A stretch of 64,000 nt of DNA from Azospirillum canadense (lineage in GTDB: Bacteria > Pseudomonadota > Alphaproteobacteria > Azospirillales > Azospirillaceae). Below the pieces are notes generated by a model. That model did not search any database, was not told where the DNA came from, and was given only the letters and a program-made list of their open reading frames with translations. The DNA is taken from positions 62,001 to 126,000 of the forward strand of contig NZ_JAOQNG010000003.1 of NCBI RefSeq assembly GCF_025961225.1, written 5' to 3'. Below, in pieces: positions 27,617 to 36,544 of this stretch (position 1 is its first letter; the number at the start of each line of letters is the position of its first letter). A program made the position numbers and the translations under genes.

Positions 27617-28207
27617 AGACGCTTCGGGCGCGAAGCCTGTGGGGCTCTGGCGGGGCTCAGGGGCGTTTCGCGCTCCTGGCTAAGCCACGGCCGCATGCGC
27701 GCCCAGTTGCCGTCCTGGCGCCCTTTGCGGTTGATGTTGGCCTTACTGCCGCAATGGTACACCGCCCCCAAGGCGATCCCCGGCTCCAGCCAAAACGGCT
27801 CGGGCATGCTGACGGCCCGCTCAAAGGGCGTTGGCGCCTGGCCAGCCTTGTAAGGCACCGGCACCGGAGTCGCCGCCGCGGCTTTCCAGAACGCCTCGTC
27901 CTGGCCAAAGGCCGAGAGAACCGCGCCCAGTTCCCTCTTGCGGAGCGTGACCACGAGCTTCGGGGCGACGATCGTGATCGTCGGCTTCAGGAAGTTTCGG
28001 CCGCAGGTCGCGAAGCACGCCGGGTCTCCCACCCTGTTTGCCGTGGCGTTGCCGGGCTTCAGGCACAGAACGGCGTTCGTGAAGAATGCTATGTTGGGAC
28101 CGCCCGTTTGCGGCGCCCCGATGTGAACCCCAAGCTGCGCAAGCAGCGCGACAAGAGACTTGTTGGTCTGGAATTTGCCCAGGTCGGCGGGATCGCGGCC
28201 TTCGTAA
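27514..28207 (-). pseudogene. Uracil-DNA-glycosylase-superfamily protein, N-terminus removed by IS insertion
   Basis: The C-terminal three quarters of a UDG-like protein. Seen in order: NIAFFTNAVLCLKPGN (the TN-x-V-x-C-x-P-P-type block), CFATCGRNFLKPTITIVAPKLVVTL (the helix and strand before the active-site loop), and GAVYHCGSKANINRKGRQ (counterpart of the catalytic HPS loop, with His-Cys-Gly-Ser). The frame enters from the IS5-type element at 28208 without its own start. The 40 or so residues after WARMRPW look non-homologous. The missing N-terminus is not on the other side of the IS. Confidence 0.65.
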
Positions 28208-29115
28208 GAGTGCGCTTTGAAAGTTTATTGCGCGGGGCGGCCGAGGCGGCGGAGCATCAGCTGGCTCATGGCGATCCGGATCCATGCCTCGCTGGTTTGC
28301 GGGAGAGCTCCGTAGTCCTTGCTCAGCCGGCGCGACCGGTTGAGCCAACCGAAGGTTCTTTCCACGATCCACCGCCAAGGCAGCACCTGGAATCCGGCCT
28401 TGTCGCGCGGCCGTTTCACAATCGTCAGCACCCGCCGCAGCGTCTCGGACACCCAGGCGACCAGCTTGCCGGCGTAGCCGCCGTCCGCCCAGACCAACAG
28501 CACCGACGCAAACTGCTCAACAAGAGCCGAGAGCACCGCCGGAGCGCCGGCACGATCCTGGAGGTTTGCGGCGTGCACCTGCACGACCAGCACCAGGCCG
28601 AGCACGTCCACGACGAGGTGGCGCTTGCGCCCGCGCATCAGTTTGGCGCCGTCGTAGCCGCGTACACCGCCACGCTCAGTGGTCTTGACGGTCTGGCTGT
28701 CGAGGATCGCCGCACTGGGCTCGCGCGTGCGGCCGAGGCGTTCGCGCAAATCACCCCGCAGCTGGTCGTGGATCGCCGACCAGACACCGCTGCGCTGCCA
28801 CGCCTGGAAGTAGCCATACACCGTGGAGACCGGCGGATACTCGCGCGGCAGCATGCGCCATTGGCCACCCGCGCGCAGCGTGTAGAGGATGGCGTTGAAG
28901 ACCGCGCGCATGTCGGCGGTGCGCGGCCGCCCGCCCGGTTTGGCCGGCGGGATCAAGGGCTCGATCAGCGCCCATTGCTCATCCGGCAGATCGGTCGGGT
29001 ACAGGCTGGGCATCGCATGCTCCGCTCGTCACGAGAGGTACGTAGATACGGCCCCGCTTTGGGTGCTGTCCCGCCCCGTGATGGCGCGCTTCAACGCGCA
29101 ACAAACTTTCAAAGC
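28208..29115 (-). mobile_element. IS5-family element with matched 24-bp ends but unmatched flanks
   Basis: The inverted repeats are nearly perfect: GCGCTTTGAAAGTTTATTGC at the left and, inward from the right, GCGCTTTGAAAGTTTGTTGC. About 0.9 kb. The left flank is the UDG-like gene and the right flank is an IS6 transposase start, and no clear target duplication is seen. Sequence next to one end has probably been deleted. Confidence 0.82.
28225..29013 (-). CDS. IS5-family transposase
   Basis: 262 residues, full length: opening YPTDLPDEQWALIEPLIPP with the GRPRTADMRAVFNAILYTLR block, catalytic Asp in AILDSQTVKTTERGG, second Asp in LLVWADGGYAGKLV, and the Glu in WIVERTFGWLNRSRRLSKDY. Belongs to the element at 28208-29115. 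Distinct from the two other IS5-type transposases in this window. Confidence 0.93.
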   Translation of the reverse strand: MPSLYPTDLPDEQWALIEPLIPPAKPGGRPRTADMRAVFNAILYTLRAGGQWRMLPREYPPVSTVYGYFQAWQRSGVWSAIHDQLRGDLRERLGRTREPSAAILDSQTVKTTERGGVRGYDGAKLMRGRKRHLVVDVLGLVLVVQVHAANLQDRAGAPAVLSALVEQFASVLLVWADGGYAGKLVAWVSETLRRVLTIVKRPRDKAGFQVLPWRWIVERTFGWLNRSRRLSKDYGALPQTSEAWIRIAMSQLMLRRLGRPAQ

Positions 29116-29215
29116 GCGCTCTGAGTGGAAATCTGAAGTACAGCCAGACCATGTGGCTGATCAGTTCCGAAGGGAAGCGGTGGCCGGCATAGAGCGACTT
29201 GGTCGAGGTCGTCAT
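29116..29215 (-). pseudogene. IS6-family transposase N-terminal remnant
   Basis: MTTSTKSLYAGHRFPSELI and then SHMVWLYFRFPLR match the start of IS6-type transposases (compare RHQFPPAIIRHAIWLYLRFTLS in the intact copy at 42889-43584). The frame runs into the IS5-type element, which removed the rest. Confidence 0.75.
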
Positions 29216-29444
29216 GCCTGCCTCATACCCAACCCGCGCCTCTCAGGCAACCCACCCAACCGCCAACTTGACGATGCCGTCTCGGTTGCAGGGCGGTCCG
29301 AGCTGAGGTCCGGCGGCCGGTCACAGGTGTCGATCACCGTGGCAATGAGATGCAGAACGCGGCAGTCCCTGCCTGGTACCCTAGGCATGGCGGCCACATC
29401 ACAGGGCCGCCATACCACCCCAAGGACCTTATGCCGTGGCAAGA

Positions 29445-30203
29445 TCAATCGACGCCGTTCGCCGCGAAAAGCTCCTTTGCCCTTGGTGAGCCCAGGAATC
29501 TCACAAAGCTTTCGGCCGCCTCACGCTCCGAAGCGTTCGTCATCAGCGCCGCCGTGTATGTGAGATAATTCTGTAGATCACCAGGAAGTGGGCCAAGCAA
29601 CCTCATGCCCGACGTCGTTGCAATGAGCGGCATCGTGCCAGCGACGAAGTCATTGCCCCTGCCCTGGAGAACCGGCTCGAAAATTCCGTTTGGCGCGGTC
29701 CGTACAATCCTTGAACTGAGAGTCTGCGCAATTCCCAGCCTCTCAAGGGCCCGGGCAAAGGTATTTCCTGATACGACTTTGTTGAAGACGATGAGGTCTG
29801 CGCCGAGCAGCGTTTGACGCAGCTTCTCCGGCGTGGAGATGTCGTGGACAGGGCTATTGGTGCGGTTGCCAAGACCAACGCCGACCCGACCGACTACGGG
29901 CCGCTCTCCTGCGTTCACTCTGCCGGCTCGGATCAACTCCTCTATGAAGTCGGGTTGCACGATGACGACGTCCGCTGCCTCGCCAGCTTCGATCCTCCGC
30001 TTGACCTCGGGCGACGGATCGAAGGCCAAGCGGACCTGATTGTGCGTCTCCTGGCCGAAGAGTTCGGCGACTTTTGCCAATGCTGGCCCGAGAGGGCTGT
30101 CGGCCAACACCCTGAGCTCGGCCGCCTGGGCCACAAAAGCCAGTCCAGAGATGATGCCGGCGAGCAGAGCTCGCGCCGCGAGGTGCCTGACGTTTGTTCG
30201 CAT
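29445..30203 (-). CDS. Periplasmic substrate-binding protein, ModA-like
   Basis: 252 residues with a signal peptide (LLAGIISGLAFVAQA, cleaved near residue 28). The body follows the molybdate/sulfate-binding fold: ELRVLADSPLGPALAKVAELF, ADVVIVQPDFIEELIRAGRV, and FVAGTMPLIATTSGMRLLGPLP. No permease or ATPase is adjacent, so the transported ligand is unknown. Similar orphan ModA-like proteins occur in proteobacteria. GGAGG precedes the ATG. The whole gene looks intact. Confidence 0.85.
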   Translation of the reverse strand: MRTNVRHLAARALLAGIISGLAFVAQAAELRVLADSPLGPALAKVAELFGQETHNQVRLAFDPSPEVKRRIEAGEAADVVIVQPDFIEELIRAGRVNAGERPVVGRVGVGLGNRTNSPVHDISTPEKLRQTLLGADLIVFNKVVSGNTFARALERLGIAQTLSSRIVRTAPNGIFEPVLQGRGNDFVAGTMPLIATTSGMRLLGPLPGDLQNYLTYTAALMTNASEREAAESFVRFLGSPRAKELFAANGVD

Positions 30204-30555
30204 CTCCGACCTCCTTCATTCTGACCGCGTTCTTTGGGCCCTCAGTCGCAAGTGTACGGCAGCATTGGCGACTGCGAACTGAATGGTCGCCCGAACTGTC
30301 GATGTCCAACAAGCATTTCCTTGCTGGACGTCAGCCACGCTGCAGCGGTGAGCGCGGAGTGCGCCGCTCTGCGCCCAACTCCTTGAGCGTCGTGTCGATG
30401 ACCGGCTCGCCCCTCCTCGCATCTGCGATCGCATTGGGCTTTCTTGACCCTCCCCCTCCCTTTCGATTGCAGAAGCCGATTGCTACCAAACCGACGTCAA
30501 CCCGCCCGGTGATCATACCCAACATCCAGCAAAGATCGCTTGCCATACGAATGGT

Positions 30556-30569
30556 TATGGTATACCATA
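30556..30569. promoter_or_regulatory. Perfect palindrome TATGGTATACCATA
   Basis: A 14-bp perfect palindrome whose core TGGTATACCA resembles operators of GntR-type regulators. It lies between the substrate-binding protein gene (leftward) and the terminator at 30612. No matching regulator gene is in the window. Confidence 0.4.
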
Positions 30570-30611
30570 TTCCGTATGCCGACGACTGTCGGGCGTTGTT
30601 GTTGCACTGTG

Positions 30612-30638
30612 GAGCCGCCTTCGGGCGGCTCTTTCTTT
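30612..30638 (+). terminator. Strong intrinsic terminator
   Basis: GAGCCGCC and GGCGGCTC form a perfect 8-bp stem around TTCG, followed by TTTCTTT. No protein gene on the plus strand ends just upstream, so a short untranslated RNA from the 30490-30612 region is possible. Confidence 0.75.
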
Positions 30639-30715
30639 GACTCCTCCCGCTCACTTTCGGTTGCAGAAGCCGAATCCGGGTTGGGCTCTACCACAGTGAT
30701 TGAGCCAAGCTCTAG

Positions 30716-32107
30716 TACTACAGCGGGGATTATCCGAAGGTGAGTTTGAGCGGCGCCGACTGTTAAGCGTGGATCAGTAGGGAGGGTCCACGGATGACGA
30801 CCATTGCTGAAGCGGAACGATGGGCGAGCGCGCTGGAGCATCTGGTGGAGCAGCTTGCGCCCCGCTTTCGTCGCCTGGAGGCGCGTCAGCGGGCACTGAC
30901 GTATTTGCGCGGTCTTCTGGCCCCTCTGGAGCGCAAGAACGGCTGGCATCTGGCGGAAGCCGCCGGCGATCGCACGCCGGACGCCCTGCACGACTTCCTT
31001 GGTCGCGCCCGCTGGGACGCCGAGGCGGTGCGCGATGACCTGCAAGCTTATGTGGTTGAGCACCTGGGGGATGCCGACGCTGTCCTGGTGCTCGACGAGA
31101 CCGGTTTTCTCAAGAAGGGCACCCGCTCGGTCGGCGTCAAACGCCAGTACTGCGGCACCGCCGGGCGTACCGAGAACTGTCAGGTCGCCGTGTTCCTGAG
31201 CTATGCCAGCCGCCGCGGCCGGGCGTTGATTGATCGCGCGCTGTACTTGCCGGAGGAGTGGACGGCGGATGCCGAACGCCGGCGTCTGGCCGGGGTGCCG
31301 GAGGAGGTGGGCTTTGCCACCAAACCGAAGCAGGGCCGGGCGATGCTGGAGCGCGCCGTTGCGGCGGGGGTGCCCTGCGCCTGGGTGACGGCCGACAGCG
31401 TGTACGGCGGCGACTACGCGCTGCGGCTGTGGTTGGAACGGCAACCGATTGGCTATGTCCTGGCGGTCACCAGCAAACAACGGGCGCCGCTCGGTTTTGA
31501 TACGGTCAAGGAGCGGGCCGTCGCCCGCGTAGGGGCTTGCGACTGGCAGCGACTGAGCGCCGGCGATGGGGCCAAGGGCCCGCGGCTCTACGACTGGGCG
31601 TACAAGAGCTATCCGTCACTGCGCGCGGGCTGGAGCCGTGGCCTGCTGGTGCGCCGCTCGATCGCGGAACCGGACAAGCTGACCTACTATTTGACCTTTG
31701 CGCCGGAGGGCACGCCGTTGCTGACACTGGTGCGGATCGCGGGCACACGCTGGACGGTGGAGGCGTGTTTCGAAGCCGCCAAGGGCGAGGTGGGGCTGGA
31801 CCAGTACGAGGTGCGCACCTGGACGGCGTGGCACCGCCACGTCACGCTGGCCATGTTCGCCTTGGCCTTTCTCACCGTCGCCCGAGCGGCGGCTATCGGG
31901 GGGCGAGGAGCGCGTCGATCTGTCGGCCGATTTGCTGCCCCTCACCGTGCCGGAAATCCGCCGCCTGCTTGCATCCTGGATCGGCCTGCCGCGGCCCGAA
32001 CCCACCGTCGTTATCGCTTGGTCCGTCTGGCGGCGCCAACACCAGCAACGCGCACGCCAGTTCCATTGGAGGCGCCGTACCCAAACCGGTAAATCCCCGC
32101 TGTAGTA
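30716..32107 (+). mobile_element. IS701-family element, copy 1, with CTAG target duplication
   Basis: 1392 bp. Both ends begin TACTACAGCGGGGATT when read inward. It is flanked on both sides by CTAG (30712-30715 and 32108-32111), the YTAR-type duplication expected for IS701. The same element recurs inverted at 52864-54255 with an identical transposase frame. Confidence 0.9.
30794..32092 (+). CDS. IS701-family transposase, copy 1
   Basis: 432 residues as read. DDE core: VLVLDETGFLKKGTRSVGV, then WVTADSVYGGD and GTRWTVEACFEAAKGEVGLDQYE with the catalytic Glu. After AAAIGG the frame passes a run of six G (about 31899-31904) and the last 60 residues look like low-quality sequence. In the +1 frame the family-like ending EERVDLSADLLPLTVPEIRR continues to a stop near 32100. 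So either the C-terminus is frameshifted or slippage on the G-run makes the longer product. Confidence 0.88.
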   Translation: MTTIAEAERWASALEHLVEQLAPRFRRLEARQRALTYLRGLLAPLERKNGWHLAEAAGDRTPDALHDFLGRARWDAEAVRDDLQAYVVEHLGDADAVLVLDETGFLKKGTRSVGVKRQYCGTAGRTENCQVAVFLSYASRRGRALIDRALYLPEEWTADAERRRLAGVPEEVGFATKPKQGRAMLERAVAAGVPCAWVTADSVYGGDYALRLWLERQPIGYVLAVTSKQRAPLGFDTVKERAVARVGACDWQRLSAGDGAKGPRLYDWAYKSYPSLRAGWSRGLLVRRSIAEPDKLTYYLTFAPEGTPLLTLVRIAGTRWTVEACFEAAKGEVGLDQYEVRTWTAWHRHVTLAMFALAFLTVARAAAIGGRGARRSVGRFAAPHRAGNPPPACILDRPAAARTHRRYRLVRLAAPTPATRTPVPLEAPYPNR

Positions 32108-32350
32108 CTAGGGCAGGTCAAGTGGTTCTGAGGAATGCCGTTCCCGCGCGCTATAAACTGGCCGTAAACTCTCGCCAGTTTGATGTTTGTATAACGGGTG
32201 GTGGCGCGTTCTTTTATGATGCGACAGTCATTGATCTGAAGTCTAGCGGCGACGTTATGTCCATTTCGGGCCGGGGATGCGAACCGGACATTATAAAGAA
32301 TTTCATGGCAGCACTCAGCAGGCGGCCAGTCTCCTGAGTAGATTACGTCC

Positions 32351-32932
32351 TTATCTGGCCACCGCTCGGGCAGCGCTGCACCATTGTCGGATGTACCGGT
32401 CGGCCTGGAGGGTCGGGTCGCGCTCAACGACGTCCAAACACCATGACGCCAGGCCATCCCATGAAGAGCCGGCCTGCTCTGGGCGGAGCGTCCACCCGCG
32501 TTCTGACAGCAAAAAGTTCGCTTTGGCGGTGTTCGCCAGCATGGACGCGGTCACCCAGTTGGTCGCGTCATCGGCGCCGCCACGGCTTACGGGAACAACG
32601 TGGTCAATGGTGGGGAACAGCTCCCAATAGGCGAAATGACACCGGTCGCTCTTCCAGTTGGGATGGAAAGGAAAATCCTCCGGCAACAGCTTGGACAGGA
32701 GCCGAAGCGTTCCAGGAAACACCAATCGCCGGCCGGAATACCGATCGAGAAAGCCGTCTCGCCGAAAAATCACCATGCATTGGCGAGGTGTATAGTCGCG
32801 AGCAGAGGGGCGGATTGGGTTGAAAGGGTAGTGGGTGCGAAGGAGTTGCTGCGCGTCAGCGGCCGTACCGGTTGAGAGGGCGGCACAGACGGCCGATAAG
32901 GTCTCGTCTGGTTGTGGAATCCGGTTGGCCAT
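32351..32932 (-). CDS. HNH endonuclease domain protein
   Basis: 193 residues. The HNH core is IDHVVPVSRGGADDATNWVTASMLANTAKAN (about residues 122-152), with the metal-binding Asp-His and the Asn. Upstream, ARDYTPRQCMVIFRRDGFLDRYSG resembles the N-terminal part of phage and genomic-island HNH proteins. The active site looks complete. Start chosen at 32932 (MANRIPQPDE). Possible roles include defence or self-splicing-type nuclease; the neighbours do not decide. Confidence 0.85.
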   Translation of the reverse strand: MANRIPQPDETLSAVCAALSTGTAADAQQLLRTHYPFNPIRPSARDYTPRQCMVIFRRDGFLDRYSGRRLVFPGTLRLLSKLLPEDFPFHPNWKSDRCHFAYWELFPTIDHVVPVSRGGADDATNWVTASMLANTAKANFLLSERGWTLRPEQAGSSWDGLASWCLDVVERDPTLQADRYIRQWCSAARAVAR

Positions 32933-33032
32933 GTGATGCGTCCTGGCTCCATTCCGTGACGGGGGCAACTGTTCGCAGACTGGCGGTGCGGTAGATAGGG
33001 TGACCAACACCGCACATGAGGATTATAGTGCG

Positions 33033-33245
33033 ATGCAGATCGCGTTTACCGTACAGACGGATGATCGATTCGTATTCGGTGCCCGTCATTGGCTGGCCGA
33101 AAAGGGCGTCAGTCACGAGAGCGTTCCCATCGACGTGCCCGGCTGCGGCCATGTTCCGGGCACACGGCATTGGAAGCTGTCGTTCGTCCGTCACGAGGAC
33201 GCGGCCGCGTTCAGAAAGTTGTTTGCCGGCATCGTCGTAGCCTGA
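33033..33245 (+). CDS. Hypothetical protein
   Basis: 70 residues: MQIAFTVQTDDRFVFGARHWL, KGVSHESVPIDVPGCGHVPG, HWKLSFVRHEDAAAFRKLFAG. It reads like a small alpha/beta domain. No family recognised. GAGG lies 12 bases before the ATG; a GTG at 33000 in the same frame is the alternative. Divergent from the HNH gene. Confidence 0.5.
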   Translation: MQIAFTVQTDDRFVFGARHWLAEKGVSHESVPIDVPGCGHVPGTRHWKLSFVRHEDAAAFRKLFAGIVVA

Positions 33246-33565
33246 CGGTTGGCCCTGTCATATGGCCGGCGCATGAACCGTTCCAAGATCGGCCGGCGGT
33301 ATGATACGGACGGCTCATGATCAGTTCCCACATGAAAATGCTCGTCAAATGCAATTCATTCCCGGACTATTTCGAGGGCACGCGGCCGTTACTGACCGCC
33401 TGCTTTCCGTGACGAGCAGATGACAATTGCTTCAAATTGCTTTGTGGGAAGCCTTCAGGCGCTGTCGGTATGACCCTTTCGCACATGGCGCAGCCTTGTG
33501 CTGTCGGGTTTGGACCGAAGGCCTTCGATTGGCTGCCATTAATAGCCTTGAGCGTGATTCGCTGA
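33246..33565. other. Spacer, no supported gene
   Basis: 320 bases between a plus-strand and a minus-strand gene end. No stable hairpin with U-run or repeat was noticed. Confidence 0.4.
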
Positions 33566-34852
33566 TCATGTCCCGGAGAGCACCGCGATTGCCCGGTTGA
33601 GTTGTGGATCATTCGTTCCCATGGAGGGCGCGTCGACCGGGACCTCGATTGTTGGCGTGACGCCACCCCCCTCCAGGCGCTCGCCATCAACCCACACGTC
33701 TTGGACGGCCAGCAGCAGCAAGCCGCGTCCGACAAAAAACGCGGTGGCAGCGAGAACCGCCCCTTCGGTGCGAGTGCCGATCACCTCGCCCAGTCGATAC
33801 TTCTTGAAGCCATAGGCGAGAACTTCCTTGCCGCTGCGCGTGCCGCCGTTGATCAGCATGGCAACGGGCTTCCGCCACCTCACCGCGACGAATGCGCTGC
33901 GGCCGTTGCGGTCGGTGACCTGCATCGTCGGCGCACGAACGTTGAACAGGTCGAGATATTCAGGGACGGCACCGCCCCAACCGCCACGCAGATCCCAGAT
34001 GAGGGCGTCAGCATCCATGAGGGGGCCTCGAGAGAGAAGTCGTTCGAGGGCACGTTGGTAGACGGCGCCCGCGTAAGACCAGACATGGACATAGCCAATG
34101 CGCCGCCCATTCGCCTCTATGATCTGGGCGCTCTCCTCCATTCCGGACAAGAACATTCTGGTGGGCTCGATATCGGCCGGCAGGACTGGAAGTCGCATAA
34201 CCGAGTCGCCGCGGCGCACCTGCAAGATTACGGATGTCCCGACTTTCCCCTGGAAGGAGCCGACCGGTTCAAACGCGGCCCCATCGGCGGCGAGGATCTC
34301 GTCGCCGGCGCGCAGGCCAGCGTGGTGCGCCGGTGTGCCCTCAACAACGCCGATGATCATGGTCCGACCGCTCGGCTCCGTGCGTGAAAAAATCCCGATG
34401 CCGGGATAGGAGATGCGACCGTTCGGGAAAGCACGCTGAAACCCACCACGCCGTCGCAACGCGCCTTCGAAGATGTCGGCAAGCTGGTAGTATTCGGGCT
34501 CGTCCGGTATGTAGTAGCGCGTGTGTGACGCACGCAGCTCCGACAACATCCCATTGATCACGATTGCCAGGGAGCTTCCGGAGGTTGCGTGCTGCGCCCG
34601 CGGCAGATAGCGCTCCCGAGCCCCAACCCAATCCAGGCCGTTGTAGCGGGGATCAAAGAAGCGGTCGCGCACGGCCTGCCAGACGCTCTCGAACGTGGCG
34701 ACACCTTGCGCCGCGTCATAGGGCTTGGCTGGTGCATCCGTCGGTGTCTCCGCGGCGCTCAGCGCAACCGGCGACATGGCGGACGCCGCAACCATTGCGA
34801 CGAGCCCCAACACGTCGCGACGCGATGGTGATCGGTCGTTGACTCCGTTCAT
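33566..34852 (-). CDS. S41-family (C-terminal processing/tricorn-like) peptidase with PDZ domain
   Basis: 428 residues. The N-terminus SPSRRDVLGLVAMVAASA is a Tat-type signal, so export to the periplasm is likely. A helical region (FESVWQAVRDRFFDPRYNGLDW) precedes a PDZ domain (GVVEGTPAHHAGLRAGDEILAADG, about 185-210). The protease core follows: DALIWDLRGGWGG and NGGTRSGKEVLAYGFKKY, with the presumed nucleophile Ser, then GEVIGTRTEGAVLA. The stand-alone gene looks full length. Confidence 0.85.
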   Translation of the reverse strand: MNGVNDRSPSRRDVLGLVAMVAASAMSPVALSAAETPTDAPAKPYDAAQGVATFESVWQAVRDRFFDPRYNGLDWVGARERYLPRAQHATSGSSLAIVINGMLSELRASHTRYYIPDEPEYYQLADIFEGALRRRGGFQRAFPNGRISYPGIGIFSRTEPSGRTMIIGVVEGTPAHHAGLRAGDEILAADGAAFEPVGSFQGKVGTSVILQVRRGDSVMRLPVLPADIEPTRMFLSGMEESAQIIEANGRRIGYVHVWSYAGAVYQRALERLLSRGPLMDADALIWDLRGGWGGAVPEYLDLFNVRAPTMQVTDRNGRSAFVAVRWRKPVAMLINGGTRSGKEVLAYGFKKYRLGEVIGTRTEGAVLAATAFFVGRGLLLLAVQDVWVDGERLEGGGVTPTIEVPVDAPSMGTNDPQLNRAIAVLSGT

Positions 34853-35255
34853 GGCCTCATCATCGTCTGGCCTGTGGGCAAGGTGCGCGGCGGTGCACAA
34901 GCTGACAAGCAATCATAGGCGCATTCGGACATCGAAGATTTGGGGGCGCGGCGCGAATACGCCAATCAGTTTGCCTCATGAATTTGGTCCAGCGATGCCG
35001 AGTTACGCTGGGGCATCGAGGCAGGAAAACGGCGGCTCCGGTTGCCTGCTCGTCGGGCGAGGCTGCCGGAATTCAAATCGCCGCTGTTGAAGGAATGTCG
35101 GCCCAGGCAGTCGAACTGATGGCGAGGCCCTGGATGGCGCTCACCGTGTTGCCGTGCCACAGCCTTGCTCTTCTGATCGATGTGAGATCCGCCGGGCTGA
35201 CGGTGGGCCTGCCGGGCTGGCCATCGCCGGCCCGCGTGCGGTGACACCGCCCCAG
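34853..35255. other. Spacer, no supported gene
   Basis: About 400 bases. Frames on both strands lack start signals and domain features. It must contain the promoter of the peptidase gene at its left side. Confidence 0.4.
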
Positions 35256-36101
35256 CTATTCCAGGCGTTCCAGGAGCGCGGCAAGTCGAGCCCTCATCTC
35301 GCGGAACGGCAGACAATGGCTTCCGCCATGGCCGGCGAACACCCATTCAAAGCGATGGCTGAGCAACCGCCGCAAAGACCGTAGCTGGTCCGGCCATGAC
35401 CACCAGCACACCTCCCGCCACGCCGTCAGGTCGTTGTGCTCAAAGCTCCAGGCAAGGCTGTCGCCGGTGAACAGAAATCGCTCATCGCACAGATACACCA
35501 CGCTCCCCGCGGTGTGACCAGGCACCGGGATCGCCAACAGCTCTTCGGTGATCCCAACCGGCTCCGCACCGCAAATAACGTGGTCGGCGAAGGGCGCAGC
35601 ATCGCGATCGGCTTCGTGAATCCAGACACGGGCGCCAAAGTGGCGGGCGTAGCGTTCGGCATCGCCGACATCGTCGCGGTGGGTCAGAAGGACGTCGGAA
35701 ACCCCTCCACGGTTTTCGAGAGGACGGACGACGGCCGGTGTCCAACGCGGCGCGTCGACCATCAGATTTCCCGCCGGCCGCCGGATTAGGAAGGCATGCG
35801 CTCCATAAGAAGACCGCGCGTTGTAGCCAAGGCGATCGACGCCCTCGGTCATGGGCTCCGGGAATGCGCCCGTAGGCACGTCCTCGTGGCACTCGGTCCG
35901 AACCGACGCCGTCGGACAGGCGAGCCGCGCCCGCCACGCCTGCAGCCTCTCTTCAGCGGTGAGCGGCTGTCGGGCGAAGACCGACTGACCACCTCGCGCG
36001 ACGATCAATCCGGGTGCCAGGGTGCACGCCGCGGAACAATCAATGCAGCGGGTGTCGATGTACCAGTTCCCCGGGGCGCTGAGCGCATGCCGCTCGATCA
36101 T
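35256..36101 (-). CDS. MBL-fold hydrolase with N-terminal ferredoxin-like cysteine cluster
   Basis: 281 residues. The first 35 carry WYIDTRCIDCSAACTLAPGLI, a C-x2-C-x3-C pattern like a half ferredoxin or rubredoxin-type site. From about residue 95 a metallo-beta-lactamase fold follows: LLTHRDDVGDAERYARHF (T-H-x3-D-x-D variant), IPVPGHTAGSVVYL, LFTGDSLAW and FAGHGGSH supply the metal ligands. In the first motif Arg replaces the second His of HxHxDH. Known relatives with this fusion exist; the substrate is unknown. Confidence 0.8.
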   Translation of the reverse strand: MIERHALSAPGNWYIDTRCIDCSAACTLAPGLIVARGGQSVFARQPLTAEERLQAWRARLACPTASVRTECHEDVPTGAFPEPMTEGVDRLGYNARSSYGAHAFLIRRPAGNLMVDAPRWTPAVVRPLENRGGVSDVLLTHRDDVGDAERYARHFGARVWIHEADRDAAPFADHVICGAEPVGITEELLAIPVPGHTAGSVVYLCDERFLFTGDSLAWSFEHNDLTAWREVCWWSWPDQLRSLRRLLSHRFEWVFAGHGGSHCLPFREMRARLAALLERLE

Positions 36102-36113
36102 CGGACGGGCCTC

Positions 36114-36544
36114 CTAGAACGAAAAAAGCGACCTCTTCCCGGCCTTATGGAGCCACCGGTACACCGAGCGGCCCGTCCACAATCCGCGATCCGGGGGCGG
36201 ATCGGCCAGGCTCGTCCTCAGGCTGTGCTGCTGGCTTGCGTCGAGCAGCGGTCTGGCGTCCCTTGCGGCGGCAGGCGGATGCCCCGCATCCGCCGAGAGC
36301 CGGGGTTGAACTGGCGCTGGTCGCCCAGCCCCGCACCCCCGGCCCGATTGTCGTGTCCCGCGATGACGCTGACCCAGCGCGGCGTGTCCCCCGTCACCTC
36401 GGCGACAAACTGGGCCGAGCGCCCACTGGTCAGCAGCCAAATGATCTGCAGATTCGTCCGCTCCGTCGCATCCGTCGCGGCCTTGTACAGCCGATGCAAC
36501 TCATCGGCTCCAAGGTGATGAACCAAGTGAACCTTGCTGCCCAT
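36114..36544 (-). pseudogene. IS630-family transposase fragment, frameshifted
   Basis: Begins HHLGADELHRLYKAATDATE then RTNLQIIWLLTSGRSAQFVAEVTG, the helix-turn-helix start of IS630 transposases. The frame changes near 36350-36400; the later part (DPPPDRGLWTGRSVYRWLHK) is in another frame and ends at 36114. The whole DDE domain is absent. Only an IS remnant. Confidence 0.75.

Larger units (their letters stand above)
30440..30673. repeat. Imperfect 42-bp direct repeat around a terminator
   Basis: Units 30440-30480 and 30632-30673 both read TTTCTT(T)GAC, a C-rich stretch, then TTTCG-TTGCAGAAGCCGA. About three quarters of positions agree. The second unit starts within the T-run of the terminator at 30612. 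The stretch 30204-30711 holds no supported protein gene. Confidence 0.5.

Noticed and set aside
29212..29448. 78-codon minus-strand frame between the binding protein and the IS6 remnant
   Set aside because: No ribosome site, no domain and overlap with the end of the binding-protein gene; most likely chance.
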